A stretch of DNA of 20,686 bases from JAJPKE01 sp052143275 (lineage in GTDB: Bacteria > Chloroflexota > Ktedonobacteria > Ktedonobacterales > JADMIN01): contig JBKQTH010000385.1 of NCBI GenBank assembly GCA_052143275.1, positions 1 to 20,686 on the forward strand, given 5' to 3'. How positions within the stretch are numbered: the stretch's first letter is position 1; every line of letters starts with the position of its first letter. Both the position numbers and the translations under genes were made by a program. The notes under the pieces are model-generated. The model saw nothing but the letters and a program-made list of their open reading frames with translations, was not told where the DNA came from and did no database searches. Positions 1 to 7,830 of the stretch are shown here, one piece after another.

Positions 1-237
1 CCGCCGGCGGCGAAGCCGGTGCCGGCGCTGGATCAGCCTGACTGGAGAGCCGGAGTTCGACAAGGGGGCAGCGATCGGGAGAAGCGGGAAGCTATTGAAG
101 ACGCGCGCCGTCTGCGCCGCCTGGAAGAGCTTAGGGTGCGACGCCATGAGGTCCTCTCCGGAACTCAGGACGAAGAGTATCTGGCAGGAGAAGGGGACAG
201 GAGTCAAAAGTCCTGGAAGCGCCTCTTTGGTCGGTAA
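1..237 (+). CDS. 3' end of an unidentified gene (partial)
   Basis: The frame is open from the first base of the window to a TAA at 235-237, so the start lies outside. The visible 78 residues begin with a Pro/Ala-rich stretch. They continue into a highly charged Arg/Glu-rich segment with helix- or coiled-coil-like spacing and end in a basic Lys-Arg-Leu-Phe-Gly-Arg tail. An internal ATG-like start at 19 (GTG) exists, but nothing marks it as the real start. I do not recognise the family from this fragment. The gene converges on amtB, with a strong hairpin in the 117-bp gap. That the frame is coding is plausible because it ends cleanly at an intergenic hairpin, but the evidence is modest. Confidence 0.5.
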   Translation, partial: PPAAKPVPALDQPDWRAGVRQGGSDREKREAIEDARRLRRLEELRVRRHEVLSGTQDEEYLAGEGDRSQKSWKRLFGR

Positions 238-251
238 AAGAGCAATCTCTA

Positions 252-298
252 GCTGGTAACCTGCCCGGAGCTCAGAGCTGCGCCAGCAGGTTACCGGC
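252..298. terminator. Hairpin between convergent genes, possible bidirectional terminator
   Basis: GGTAACCTGC at 255-264 is the exact reverse complement of GCAGGTTACC at 286-295. The stem extends through one G-U pair to about 13 bp (252-264 with 286-298). The 21-nt loop can fold further through AGCTC/GAGCT. It sits between two converging genes, which suits a transcription barrier. There is no U-tract directly after it on the plus strand. On the minus strand a short T-run follows about 10 nt beyond the stem, so it is not a textbook intrinsic terminator. Confidence 0.5.
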
Positions 299-354
299 GA
301 GCGGTATGCCAATCTCTATCGTGCGCAGCACTGCTGCAGCGCTTATAAGGTTTC

Positions 355-1650
355 CTAGGGCCGTGACTGCCGCCTAGAGGGCGCTGATATCGCTGCAGCG
401 GAGGGTGGTACTGTCCTGACAGCCAGCGTAGTATCAGTGTAAGCTGCTTCACCGTGGAGCAACGCATCAAGCCCATTTACCTCAGCGTCGACTGGGACAC
501 GCACTGGAGTAAAGCGATTGATCAATTTTAAGAGCCCAAACGTAACCAAAAAGGCGTAGGCGCCTGCAATAATCACACCAAGTATCTGGACACCGAATTG
601 ATGCCAGTCTCCCGCGATCAGACCATTGACACCATTGATAGCGGAAACCGCAAAGACTCCAGTCAGAATGGTACCCAGAGCACCGCCAATCCCATGCACC
701 CCCCAGACGTCCAGAGAGTCATCCCAATCACGCCTTATTCGGAACTGAACGGCCGAATAGCAGCCAATGGCCGCCAGCAGTCCTATCACCATCGCAGCCC
801 AAGGCGGCACGTACCCGGCGGCAGGAGTGACAGTGGCAAGACCAGCCACTGCGCCAGTAAGGGCACCACTCATACTTGGTTTTTGCTCGCGCCACCAGGC
901 TAGCGCCATCCATGTCACCATCCCAACCGCCGCCGCACTATTGGTATTTACAAATGCCACAGCCGCAACGCCATTGGCAGCCAGTTCGCTGCCTCCATTG
1001 AAGCCGAACCAGCCAAACCAGAGCAGGCCGGCGCCAAGCGCCATATAGGGTAGGTTGTGTGGGAGGGCCTTTTCACCCTCCATCAGATTGCGCTTACCCA
1101 CGACGAAGACCGAGGCCAAGGCCGCCATACCTGCACTCAGGTGCACTACGATACCACCAGCGAAATCCACCACTCCCATCTGATGGAGGAAGCCGCCGCC
1201 CCAGACCCAGTGGACGAAGGGGATATACACCAAAAGACTCCAGAGTACCAGGAAGATGAGATATGCCTTGAAATCTACGCGGTCGGCGAATGCTCCAGAA
1301 ATCAGAGCCGGTGTAATGACGGCAAACATCAATTGAAAGAGGAAGAAAGCCAGGAACGGAACTGTTGGCGCATACAGCGGGCTCGGAGAAAGACCGACAC
1401 CTTGCAAACCGATATCGCGCAAGTTGCCGATGATGCCAAACGTGTCTCCACTATAGGCAAGACTAAAGCCAACCAGGACCCAGAGGATGGTTACCACTCC
1501 CATGGAGATATAACTCTGCATCATGATGGTAAGCACGTTCTTGTGCCTGACCAACCCACCGTAGAAGAACGCCAGGCCAGGCGTCATAAGGCAGACCAGA
1601 GCTGCACTGATGAGTACAAACGTTGTGTCGGCGGCGTCTAAGTGTCCCAC
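355..1650 (-). CDS. amtB: Ammonium transporter AmtB
   Basis: This inner-membrane channel protein of the Amt/Mep/Rh family conducts ammonia/ammonium into the cell and normally works as a trimer. The 431-residue length matches the family. The start is GTG at 1648-1650, preceded by AAGGGGAG (1658-1665) at 7 nt. The twin pore histidines are visible: H170 in VVHLSAG and H319 in GVHGIGG. D162 (DFAGG) sits at the place of the ammonium-recruiting aspartate. About eleven hydrophobic helices cover residues 10-376, and a cytoplasmic tail of roughly 55 residues follows. There is no N-terminal signal peptide beyond the first helix. A PII gene (glnK), often paired with amtB, is not adjacent in this window. 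The gene lies 113 bp downstream of the PLD-like gene on the same strand but appears to have its own promoter. Confidence 0.95.
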   Translation of the reverse strand: MGHLDAADTTFVLISAALVCLMTPGLAFFYGGLVRHKNVLTIMMQSYISMGVVTILWVLVGFSLAYSGDTFGIIGNLRDIGLQGVGLSPSPLYAPTVPFLAFFLFQLMFAVITPALISGAFADRVDFKAYLIFLVLWSLLVYIPFVHWVWGGGFLHQMGVVDFAGGIVVHLSAGMAALASVFVVGKRNLMEGEKALPHNLPYMALGAGLLWFGWFGFNGGSELAANGVAAVAFVNTNSAAAVGMVTWMALAWWREQKPSMSGALTGAVAGLATVTPAAGYVPPWAAMVIGLLAAIGCYSAVQFRIRRDWDDSLDVWGVHGIGGALGTILTGVFAVSAINGVNGLIAGDWHQFGVQILGVIIAGAYAFLVTFGLLKLINRFTPVRVPVDAEVNGLDALLHGEAAYTDTTLAVRTVPPSAAAISAPSRRQSRP

Positions 1651-1702
1651 GTGTGTTCTCCCCTTTGAGAAGGTTGTGGAGCCGGCGCATCAGGTGCAGT
1701 AG

Positions 1703-1732
1703 AACGTAGCATAGATAATCTCAAGCCGTCAA
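1703..1732 (-). promoter_or_regulatory. Possible amtB promoter
   Basis: Read on the minus strand, TTGACG (1727-1732) is followed after 18 bp by TACGTT (1703-1708). The -35 matches the sigma-70 consensus at five of six bases, the -10 at only three. It would give a leader of about 45 nt before the amtB GTG. Position supports it; the weak -10 does not. Confidence 0.3.
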
Positions 1733-1763
1733 GCATCAACAGCAAAGACTACAAGAGCAGCCT

Positions 1764-3056
1764 CTAACCGGTGATGCGCAGTACCACGAAAATGACCAAC
1801 ACTGCGAGGATAACCAGCCCAATGCTCAGTAGCCAGATGATCGCTCGAATCGCCTGGTCAAGCTGCGGTGTACCCGAGCGAGATGCTTTCCGGACAGCAG
1901 GGGCGCTGCTAGATTCAGATGAGGGATGGCGGTGCGCTCCCGTACTCACGGAGACTGCAGCAGCTTTAGCGGAAGTCTTATAGGTGTCGATGAGGGTCTC
2001 GATGTAGTTTATATAGGCGGTGGCAATTCCAGGTGAGTCAACCTGCAGCACCGTCTCGTCGTTTTCCTCAGCATTTTCCGAGAAGTTATAGCTGCCGGTA
2101 AAAACTAGGTGGTCGTCGATGACAAATATTTTGTTGTGCATGAAGTCCTGTTCGCGTCCTGGGACAAACCCGTGCGAGGGCGCAGCCACAAACCGAGGAT
2201 CATGAAGAAACCAGAAGACCCTGGGATTCTGGCGAGAGTAGTGCAAGACATCCTGCATGCCATGCGGATCGTATACCCCCTGTATGTCGGCACGAGGGCT
2301 GTCCGCAAAAGGCAATAACGCTTCCAATATATCTGGATTACTCATCAAGAAAGCCGCAATACGGACCCGTCGTGCGCCCTTGAGCGCGGTAGCGATCGCT
2401 AGCTCAATGCCGTCTCCGTCAGCTGGTTCAAAGTATGGGCGAAGCGGTGTGCCGCCAACCTCTATGGTTGGCGGCGTGCCGGATTGGTGGGTATGCCGAT
2501 GATGTGGCTGGAGCAACTCCTCCATAACCGTCGTGTAGCAGGCGGCCAGTGGCGATGAGGCAATGGCGAGGCAGTTGTTGTCTTGCAGTTCCAGTCCGCC
2601 GACGGTGAAATTGGCCGAGCCGACCCACAAAGATTTGCCGTCACGAACCAGGAACTTATCGTGCATTAAATGACGTCCCTGCTCGTGGACGGCGGTAGCG
2701 AAGGGGAGTAATCCAGCTGCGGCCAGAGCTTCTCCGGTTCCACCAGACTTAGGGTCACCACCCAGACCGCCGGTCCGTTCTTCTCCGCCGTCATAGGCCA
2801 GACGCAGACGGACGTTACGTTTCGTCAGGGCTGCCAGTGCGGCCAAAACCAAGGGATGTCGAAGGTCGTAGATAGCAACGTCCAGGGAGTTTTCCGTCCC
2901 GCCAATAAAGTCAACCAGGTGCTTGACAAGTTGGGCGTTGAGTCCAGCACGCGACGATTGAAACAGGATCTCAACTCCGGGAGTGGAGTAAGTGGACGGT
3001 GAAGTTGGCGACAAAGCAATACCTCTCTTTGCACAGGGTGGCCGCGAGTCGGGCAT
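1764..3056 (-). CDS. Tail-anchored phospholipase-D-like protein with two HKD motifs
   Basis: The protein belongs to the phospholipase D superfamily (phosphodiesterases, cardiolipin synthases, Nuc-type nucleases). Both catalytic HxKxxxxD motifs are intact: H132/K134/D139, followed by GSANF, and H307/K309/D314, followed by GSYNF and an acidic NDE. A Ser/Pro-rich linker (about 365-400) leads to one C-terminal transmembrane helix (about 402-427) with only a few residues after it. The protein is therefore predicted to be tail-anchored with its catalytic part in the cytosol. There is no signal peptide. The ATG at 3054-3056 has a weak ribosome site, whereas a TTG at 3012-3014 (residue 15) has AGAGAGG at 7 nt and may be the true start. 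The substrate could be phospholipid or nucleic acid; sequence alone does not decide. Confidence 0.85.
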   Translation of the reverse strand: MPDSRPPCAKRGIALSPTSPSTYSTPGVEILFQSSRAGLNAQLVKHLVDFIGGTENSLDVAIYDLRHPLVLAALAALTKRNVRLRLAYDGGEERTGGLGGDPKSGGTGEALAAAGLLPFATAVHEQGRHLMHDKFLVRDGKSLWVGSANFTVGGLELQDNNCLAIASSPLAACYTTVMEELLQPHHRHTHQSGTPPTIEVGGTPLRPYFEPADGDGIELAIATALKGARRVRIAAFLMSNPDILEALLPFADSPRADIQGVYDPHGMQDVLHYSRQNPRVFWFLHDPRFVAAPSHGFVPGREQDFMHNKIFVIDDHLVFTGSYNFSENAEENDETVLQVDSPGIATAYINYIETLIDTYKTSAKAAAVSVSTGAHRHPSSESSSAPAVRKASRSGTPQLDQAIRAIIWLLSIGLVILAVLVIFVVLRITG

Positions 3057-3093
3057 CTTTCACCAAAGCGTGCGGCCATGAATCTTGCGACCT

Positions 3094-3122
3094 ATGATAC
3101 TTTTGTGTAGTGGGGAATGCAA
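3094..3122 (-). promoter_or_regulatory. Possible promoter for the PLD-like gene
   Basis: On the minus strand TTGCAT (3117-3122) and TATCAT (3094-3099) are separated by 17 bp. The -10 matches consensus at five of six bases; the -35 matches only its TTG. Transcription would start near 3087, about 70 nt before the TTG start at 3014. The same -35 word, TTGCAT, recurs before the hydrolase gene at 19280. Confidence 0.35.
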
Positions 3123-3277
3123 TCTTTTTGCCGTTTGGCTCTGTAGGCAGCCTGGCAGGCGGGGCGACGTATAAGGGACGTGGGCTGACTTTGGGCTTGC
3201 CAAACGCGGCCACTGTATGACCCAACTAAAATGAGTTGCTTGAGTCGAAAGGTACGCTTGTGGAAAAGGGATACCCT

Positions 3278-4621
3278 GTGTCTGCTCCTTCGGGAAAATC
3301 CATGGAACTCTCCAGCGCGTATGATACGCATGATAAGTACGATAATCAGGATGTCTATGATGTGATCGTCGTCGGGGCCAGCTTTGCTGGACTCAGCTTC
3401 GCCGGCGTGGCGGCTGCGCGCGGGCTGCGTGTGCTGGTTCTGGAGCGCGATGCCGCCGTCGGGCATGTAGTTCGCACCACTGGCGTGCTCTTCTCAGATG
3501 TGCTTGATGTTCTAGATGTACCGGCGCAGTACCTGATGAACTCGGTGCGCCAGATACGCATCCAGACGCCGGACCAGAAATCCATAGCCATATCAGCGAA
3601 GGCATTCCGCTTCTACATGGCCGATGTTACCGGCCTGCTGAACTGGATGGCTGAAGAAGCCAGGGCTCGTGGTGCGACGATCCGCTGCGGCTCGCCATAC
3701 CTCGGCTCCGATCGTACAGCCTCCGGCTTCATGCGGGTCTTGATTGGTAGCCCATCGGCTAACACGGGGGGAGGCACTGCCTCGCGTGCAGTCGCCGGTG
3801 AGGAGTACGCGCGGTTCCTGGTCGGCGCCGACGGCGCTGGCTCAGCGGTCGCCCGCAGCATGGGACTTGACCAGAATACTCGTTTCCTTGCGGGGGCGGA
3901 GTGGCTCATCCAGAATGTCAAACTGGACCGGGAGACTTTCTACCTGGCGATGGATCACAAGCTGGCTCCGGGATATTGTGTCTGGCTGGCGCCACACGGT
4001 GACATTGCCGCTCTGGGCGTGGCCGGACATCGGCGTGCATTCAAGCCCATAGAGTCGCTACAGGTCGCGCAGACAATCTTCAAAGACGTAGCCGACCTCA
4101 GCAAGATGCAGGTGGTCGAACGTAAAGCCGGTGTCATCCCCACCGGAGGTAAGCTTCGCAAAGTTTACCGGGACGATGAGCGTGGCCGGGTGCTGCTTCT
4201 TGGCGACGCCGCTGGACTCTGCGGCGCCGCAACCGGCGGCGGTATCTATCCGGCACTGGTTAGCGGCCGGCTAGCCGGGCAGGCGGTGAGCAACGAAGTA
4301 CTTAATGGTACGCCTGGCGCGGTCAAGCACTATCTGCGAGATTTTGCTCAAGCCGGGCGCATGGGCCAGTATCTTCAGATCGAGGACTGGCTCCGCTGGG
4401 TACTCGACCGTATGGGCTCCAATGCGGACTTGGCCATGCTGTATGGATTATTTGGGTCGCCGCATGGGCATCTGGTCTTGCAGCAGGTGCTGCTTGAAAC
4501 TCCAATTATTAGCATGGACAATAACTTGTTTGCGATGCTACGCAACCTGCTTGGCAGGCATCCGAGTATCTATGGATCAGTCTTTCGCAGCGCCCTGCGC
4601 CGGGTAGTAGCGCGCGCGTGA
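3278..4621 (+). CDS. FAD-dependent oxidoreductase, geranylgeranyl reductase type
   Basis: This is a flavoprotein of the p-hydroxybenzoate-hydroxylase fold, closest to the geranylgeranyl reductase/digeranylgeranylglycerophospholipid reductase group. Those enzymes reduce double bonds in prenyl chains of lipids, quinones or chlorophyll. The N-terminal Rossmann motif is GASFAG (from G33), followed by LERD at the end of strand 2. A second FAD-contact motif, LLLGDAAGLCG, is followed by TGGGI near residue 315. A Y-x-x-W-L-A-P stretch with a following Gly-rich strand resembles the substrate-site YxWxFP motif of geranylgeranyl reductases, but altered. The frame is open from TTG 3236. I prefer GTG 3278 because AAAAGGG lies 7 nt before it; ATG 3302 is the next choice. 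The product has about 447 residues. The actual substrate is unknown. Confidence 0.8.
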   Translation: MSAPSGKSMELSSAYDTHDKYDNQDVYDVIVVGASFAGLSFAGVAAARGLRVLVLERDAAVGHVVRTTGVLFSDVLDVLDVPAQYLMNSVRQIRIQTPDQKSIAISAKAFRFYMADVTGLLNWMAEEARARGATIRCGSPYLGSDRTASGFMRVLIGSPSANTGGGTASRAVAGEEYARFLVGADGAGSAVARSMGLDQNTRFLAGAEWLIQNVKLDRETFYLAMDHKLAPGYCVWLAPHGDIAALGVAGHRRAFKPIESLQVAQTIFKDVADLSKMQVVERKAGVIPTGGKLRKVYRDDERGRVLLLGDAAGLCGAATGGGIYPALVSGRLAGQAVSNEVLNGTPGAVKHYLRDFAQAGRMGQYLQIEDWLRWVLDRMGSNADLAMLYGLFGSPHGHLVLQQVLLETPIISMDNNLFAMLRNLLGRHPSIYGSVFRSALRRVVARA

Positions 4622-4741
4622 TATACTATTTCTCGCACCTTGTAGTATGTTCACCATGCACTGGTTGTTTTTCCGGCGTTGGGGAGAGATCAGACATCGG
4701 TGATTTGCGGGGTCACACCAAGGACGAAGGAGATGGAGGCA

Positions 4742-4786
4742 ATGTTGCCCGCTGATGTGGCGCCACAGCCTGGCGCGCTTGCATAG
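4742..4786 (+). CDS. Putative 14-residue leader peptide before glgA
   Basis: ATG at 4742 opens a 14-codon frame (MLPADVAPQPGALA) ending in TAG at 4784-4786. AAGGAG (4727-4732) stands 9 nt before the ATG, and a second GGAGG (4735-4739) stands 5 nt before an in-frame TTG at 4745. This is one of the best ribosome sites in the window, yet it fits neither the glgA ATG at 4755 nor later glgA starts. The frame stops 7 nt before the perfect palindrome at 4794-4817. That it is translated, and regulates glgA, is inference. It shows no run of one regulatory amino acid, though it is rich in Ala and Pro. Confidence 0.35.
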   Translation: MLPADVAPQPGALA

Positions 4787-4793
4787 CTTTACC

Positions 4794-4817
4794 GGGGAGA
4801 CATGCGCATGTCTCCCC
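4794..4817. promoter_or_regulatory. Perfect 24-bp palindrome in the glgA leader
   Basis: GGGGAGACATGC (4794-4805) is followed directly by its exact reverse complement (4806-4817), giving 12-bp arms with no spacer. It ends 24 nt before the favoured glgA ATG. It could be an operator for a dimeric regulator or, as RNA, a stable hairpin just upstream of the ribosome site. No T-tract follows, so it is not an intrinsic terminator. Confidence 0.55.
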
Positions 4818-4841
4818 AGTATGGGCAAGAGAGAGCATGTC

Positions 4842-6464
4842 ATGTCACACACGCAGCCATTTTCCATGCCACCATCTCCTTATCAGTACGCGAAGGCGTC
4901 GTTACTGTCGTTCAACTCTCCAAATCCATCGGTGGAATCAGCGGAAGACTTTCAGCGGGTCAGCGTAAAACTCGAGGTTGGCAGGGCTCTACAGGGTGTA
5001 CCGCTGAAGGTTCTGGTGGTCGCCTCGGAGGGAGTGCCTTATGTCAAGACTGGAGGCCCCGCCGATGTTATCGGCGCTCTGCCTCAGGCACTTCGTCGTC
5101 TGGGTCACGATGTGCGTGTCGTGCTTCCGCGCTACGACAGCATTGATCCCGAGCGCTGGCGGCTGGCTTCTGTCATCTCCGAACTCTCGGTGCCGCTGCA
5201 GCACACTACGGTAACTGTTCGGGTGCTCCAGACGCCAGCGGAGGCGGCCGTGCCCTTCTATTTTATCGAGGCGCCGCACTACTTCCAGCGCGAAAAGCTC
5301 TACGGCTATAACGACGACGGCGATCGCTTCATTCTCTTTTGCCGAGCCGCTCTGGAACTCGCGCGATCCCTAGACTGGTCACCCGACATCATACACTGCC
5401 ACGACTGGCATACGGCTATCATCCCCAACTGGACAAAAACAATCTACAAAGAAGATCCGCTATTTGCCTCTACTGCGACCGTCTATACTATTCATAACCT
5501 TGCCTATCAGGGGATCTTTGGCTACCGTATACTGGAAGTTGCAGGCATTGCCCGGGAAGGTTTTATCTACCCTGAAGTACCGGAGCTGGCAAACGTCGTA
5601 GATCTCATGGGACGAGGTATTCTCTTTGCCGATGTGGTGAATACCGTCAGCCCACGCTACGCTAAAGAGATTCTTACTCCGGAGTTTGGCGAGCGGCTCG
5701 ATCCACTGTTGCGGCAACGCAGAGACCGGCTCTACGGCATACTAAACGGCATCGATACCGTGGAGTATAACCCGGCAACCGACGACCATATTGTCGCCCA
5801 TTATGACGCTTTCTCACTGGACCAGCGGTCCCCGAACAAGCTGGCACTCCAGGAACTCACCAAATTACCGGTAGATGCCCGCATACCATTGATTGGTATC
5901 ATCTCGCGACTCACTGATCAGAAGGGGTTTGATCTGCTCGATCAGATTGCCGTACCGCTGCTTGAGCAGGGCATCCAACTGATTGTCTCTGGTACAGGCG
6001 ACCAGCACTATCATTCGATGTTTCAGCGGCTGGCCGCGCGTTATCCACAGCAGGTCTCAATTCATCTGACCTTCAACCAGGAGATAAGTCAGCAGATCTA
6101 TTCGGGCTCCGACATGTTGCTTATGCCCTCACGGTTCGAGCCCTGCGGCATCACCCAGATGCTGGCTATGCGCTATGGCAGTATCCCGATAGTTCACCGC
6201 ACCGGCGGCCTATCCGATACCGTGCAGGACTTCGAACCGGCGGCCAACGGCGGCAACGGGTTCAGTTTTGCGCGCTACCATCCGTTCCATCTATTCGCTG
6301 CTATCGTGAGAGCTCTCGAGGCCTATCAGTTCACCGATGCCTGGCGCGACTTGATGCAAAGAGCAATGATGGCCGACTACTCCTGGGATGCTTCGGCTGA
6401 GCAATATGTTGCACTTTATAGACGGGCACAGGAATTGCAGCGCATTAGCGCGTCGCGTGGTTAG
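4842..6464 (+). CDS. glgA: Glycogen (starch) synthase GlgA
   Basis: This is a GT5-family glucosyltransferase that adds glucose from ADP-glucose (in some lineages UDP-glucose) to the non-reducing end of alpha-1,4-glucan in the cytosol. Motifs run in family order: K69-TGGPADV (nucleotide-sugar binding), HCHDWHT, YTIHNLAYQG, LNGID, SRLTDQKG, and the C-terminal SRFEPCGITQ with E433 at the catalytic-glutamate position, then RTGGL. The product has about 540 residues; GlgA proteins usually have 470-530, the excess being an unconserved N-terminus. I chose ATG 4842 because AAGAGAGAG (4827-4835) lies 6 nt before it. The frame is open back to ATG 4755 and 4821, but the palindrome would then be coding. 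It is 45 bp ahead of the GalT-like gene, so the two are probably co-transcribed. glgC and glgB are not in the window. Confidence 0.93.
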   Translation: MSHTQPFSMPPSPYQYAKASLLSFNSPNPSVESAEDFQRVSVKLEVGRALQGVPLKVLVVASEGVPYVKTGGPADVIGALPQALRRLGHDVRVVLPRYDSIDPERWRLASVISELSVPLQHTTVTVRVLQTPAEAAVPFYFIEAPHYFQREKLYGYNDDGDRFILFCRAALELARSLDWSPDIIHCHDWHTAIIPNWTKTIYKEDPLFASTATVYTIHNLAYQGIFGYRILEVAGIAREGFIYPEVPELANVVDLMGRGILFADVVNTVSPRYAKEILTPEFGERLDPLLRQRRDRLYGILNGIDTVEYNPATDDHIVAHYDAFSLDQRSPNKLALQELTKLPVDARIPLIGIISRLTDQKGFDLLDQIAVPLLEQGIQLIVSGTGDQHYHSMFQRLAARYPQQVSIHLTFNQEISQQIYSGSDMLLMPSRFEPCGITQMLAMRYGSIPIVHRTGGLSDTVQDFEPAANGGNGFSFARYHPFHLFAAIVRALEAYQFTDAWRDLMQRAMMADYSWDASAEQYVALYRRAQELQRISASRG

Positions 6465-6509
6465 AACATCGGCGGTTTAGAATGTCGGTGTGAAAGAGGA
6501 CAATCAGTC

Positions 6510-7742
6510 ATGTCCAACGAAGAGCACGGCCCTGCCGGCAGAGATTCTCTCCGGCAGCCTGAGCCGCTAGAGCCGCGAATAGACCGACTGCCCGAGATCA
6601 TTGCCAGTCTTCCGGACTACGAGCGTACCCTCGCCAACCAGCTGTTCCGGATCGACCTGGCCGAGGGCACGATTGTGCCGCCGCTGGAGATGGTGCCGTG
6701 GCTGCAGAAGACATTCGGGGGTGAAGAGTCTGCCCTCCATCAGAGAATCGTGCGGATCACCAATCGTTGGACTTTCGAGGGGGCCACCTTTAACCCTTTG
6801 CGCAGCCGCCGGCCCTCCAGCGGAGCCACAACCAGCGCGGCCGTCTTTCCGCCGCCGGAGGTGCGAACGCGCATTGTAGAGACCAGCGGCGATGACTTCT
6901 GTGACCCTCTGCACCGCACACCAGCCGATACTTTTGGACGTGTACAGGGGCGGCATACGACGACTGCCGCCAATGTGGCTAAGGCCGACGGCTGGCACGG
7001 CATAGGAATCTTTGACCGGCACGACCCATTAAAAATAGAGAATGAGCTTGTGTCCGACATGCTCTCAACGGCCGGCGAATGGGCCAGCCGGGCGCACAGC
7101 AGCGATCCACAGGCGCGCTTTTTATTTCTCTTCTGGAATTGTCTCTGGCGAGCTGGCGCCTCCCTGGTTCACGGCCATATACAGATGACGCTTAGCCGCC
7201 AGATGGCACACGCGAAAGTGGAAAATCTCCGGGCTTCAGCCGAACGGTACCAGACCGAAACCGGAAGCGACTACTTTGCCGACCTGGCGACAGTGCATAG
7301 AGCGCTGGGACTGGCGGCGGGGGAAGAGAAAATTGATTGGTTTGCTTCGCTTACTCCCGTCAAGGAGCGAGAGATCGTGCTTCTGGCGCCAACCTACCAG
7401 AATGGTGTGCTGCAGCCGGAGGAGCTAGGTGTGCTCTCGGACCAACTCTTCCGTACGCTTGCCCTAATGCAGGAGCAGATGGGAGTTCTGGCCTTCAACG
7501 TTGGCATTTTCGGACCTCCTCTGGCCGCCGGCAGACCCACTACGAAGGATGAGAAGCAAGAGGATTGGAGCAGCTTCCCTCTGGTGGCACGCATTGTAGA
7601 CCGCGGCAATCCACTTTCGTCGACATCGGATATTGCAGGTCTGGAGTTGTTCGGCAGCAGCGTGATTGCCAGCGATCCCTTCGACGTTGCGCGGACTCTG
7701 CAAGCTGCTCATGACGCTGGTCTCGAGTCTGCCTCTCCATGA
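6510..7742 (+). CDS. GalT/HIT-like nucleotidylyltransferase-type protein, substrate unknown
   Basis: The 410-residue protein carries H221-G-H223-I-Q225 in the context AGASLVHGHIQ. This matches the HxHxQ active site of the galactose-1-phosphate uridylyltransferase/Ap4A phosphorylase branch of the HIT superfamily, where the second His is the transient nucleotidyl carrier. Upstream, GRHTTTAANVAK and a GIGIFDRHDP segment correspond in place to the first half-domain and its conserved His. Only this one HxHxQ site is present. The start, ATG 6510, follows AAAGAGGA (6493-6500) at 9 nt. Its neighbour glgA, 45 bp upstream, suggests sugar-phosphate or ADP-sugar chemistry, but the zinc-site residues of classic GalT are not obvious and the overall similarity is loose. 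It could be a sugar-1-phosphate nucleotidylyltransferase, a phosphorylase of NDP-sugars or dinucleotides, or a relative with another substrate. Confidence 0.65.
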   Translation: MSNEEHGPAGRDSLRQPEPLEPRIDRLPEIIASLPDYERTLANQLFRIDLAEGTIVPPLEMVPWLQKTFGGEESALHQRIVRITNRWTFEGATFNPLRSRRPSSGATTSAAVFPPPEVRTRIVETSGDDFCDPLHRTPADTFGRVQGRHTTTAANVAKADGWHGIGIFDRHDPLKIENELVSDMLSTAGEWASRAHSSDPQARFLFLFWNCLWRAGASLVHGHIQMTLSRQMAHAKVENLRASAERYQTETGSDYFADLATVHRALGLAAGEEKIDWFASLTPVKEREIVLLAPTYQNGVLQPEELGVLSDQLFRTLALMQEQMGVLAFNVGIFGPPLAAGRPTTKDEKQEDWSSFPLVARIVDRGNPLSSTSDIAGLELFGSSVIASDPFDVARTLQAAHDAGLESASP

Positions 7743-7830
7743 TCATGCTATGGTATGAGAGAGGAAGTCATCAACTATCCCCGAATTGCGGCATCCGAAT
7801 GCGATTAATCCCAAGTGACGGAGGCACGAC

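Noticed and set aside
1057..1641. 194-codon open frame on the plus strand opposite amtB
   Set aside because: It is antisense to a clearly conserved transporter gene, has no family motifs and no good ribosome site. Its composition reflects the codon bias of amtB.
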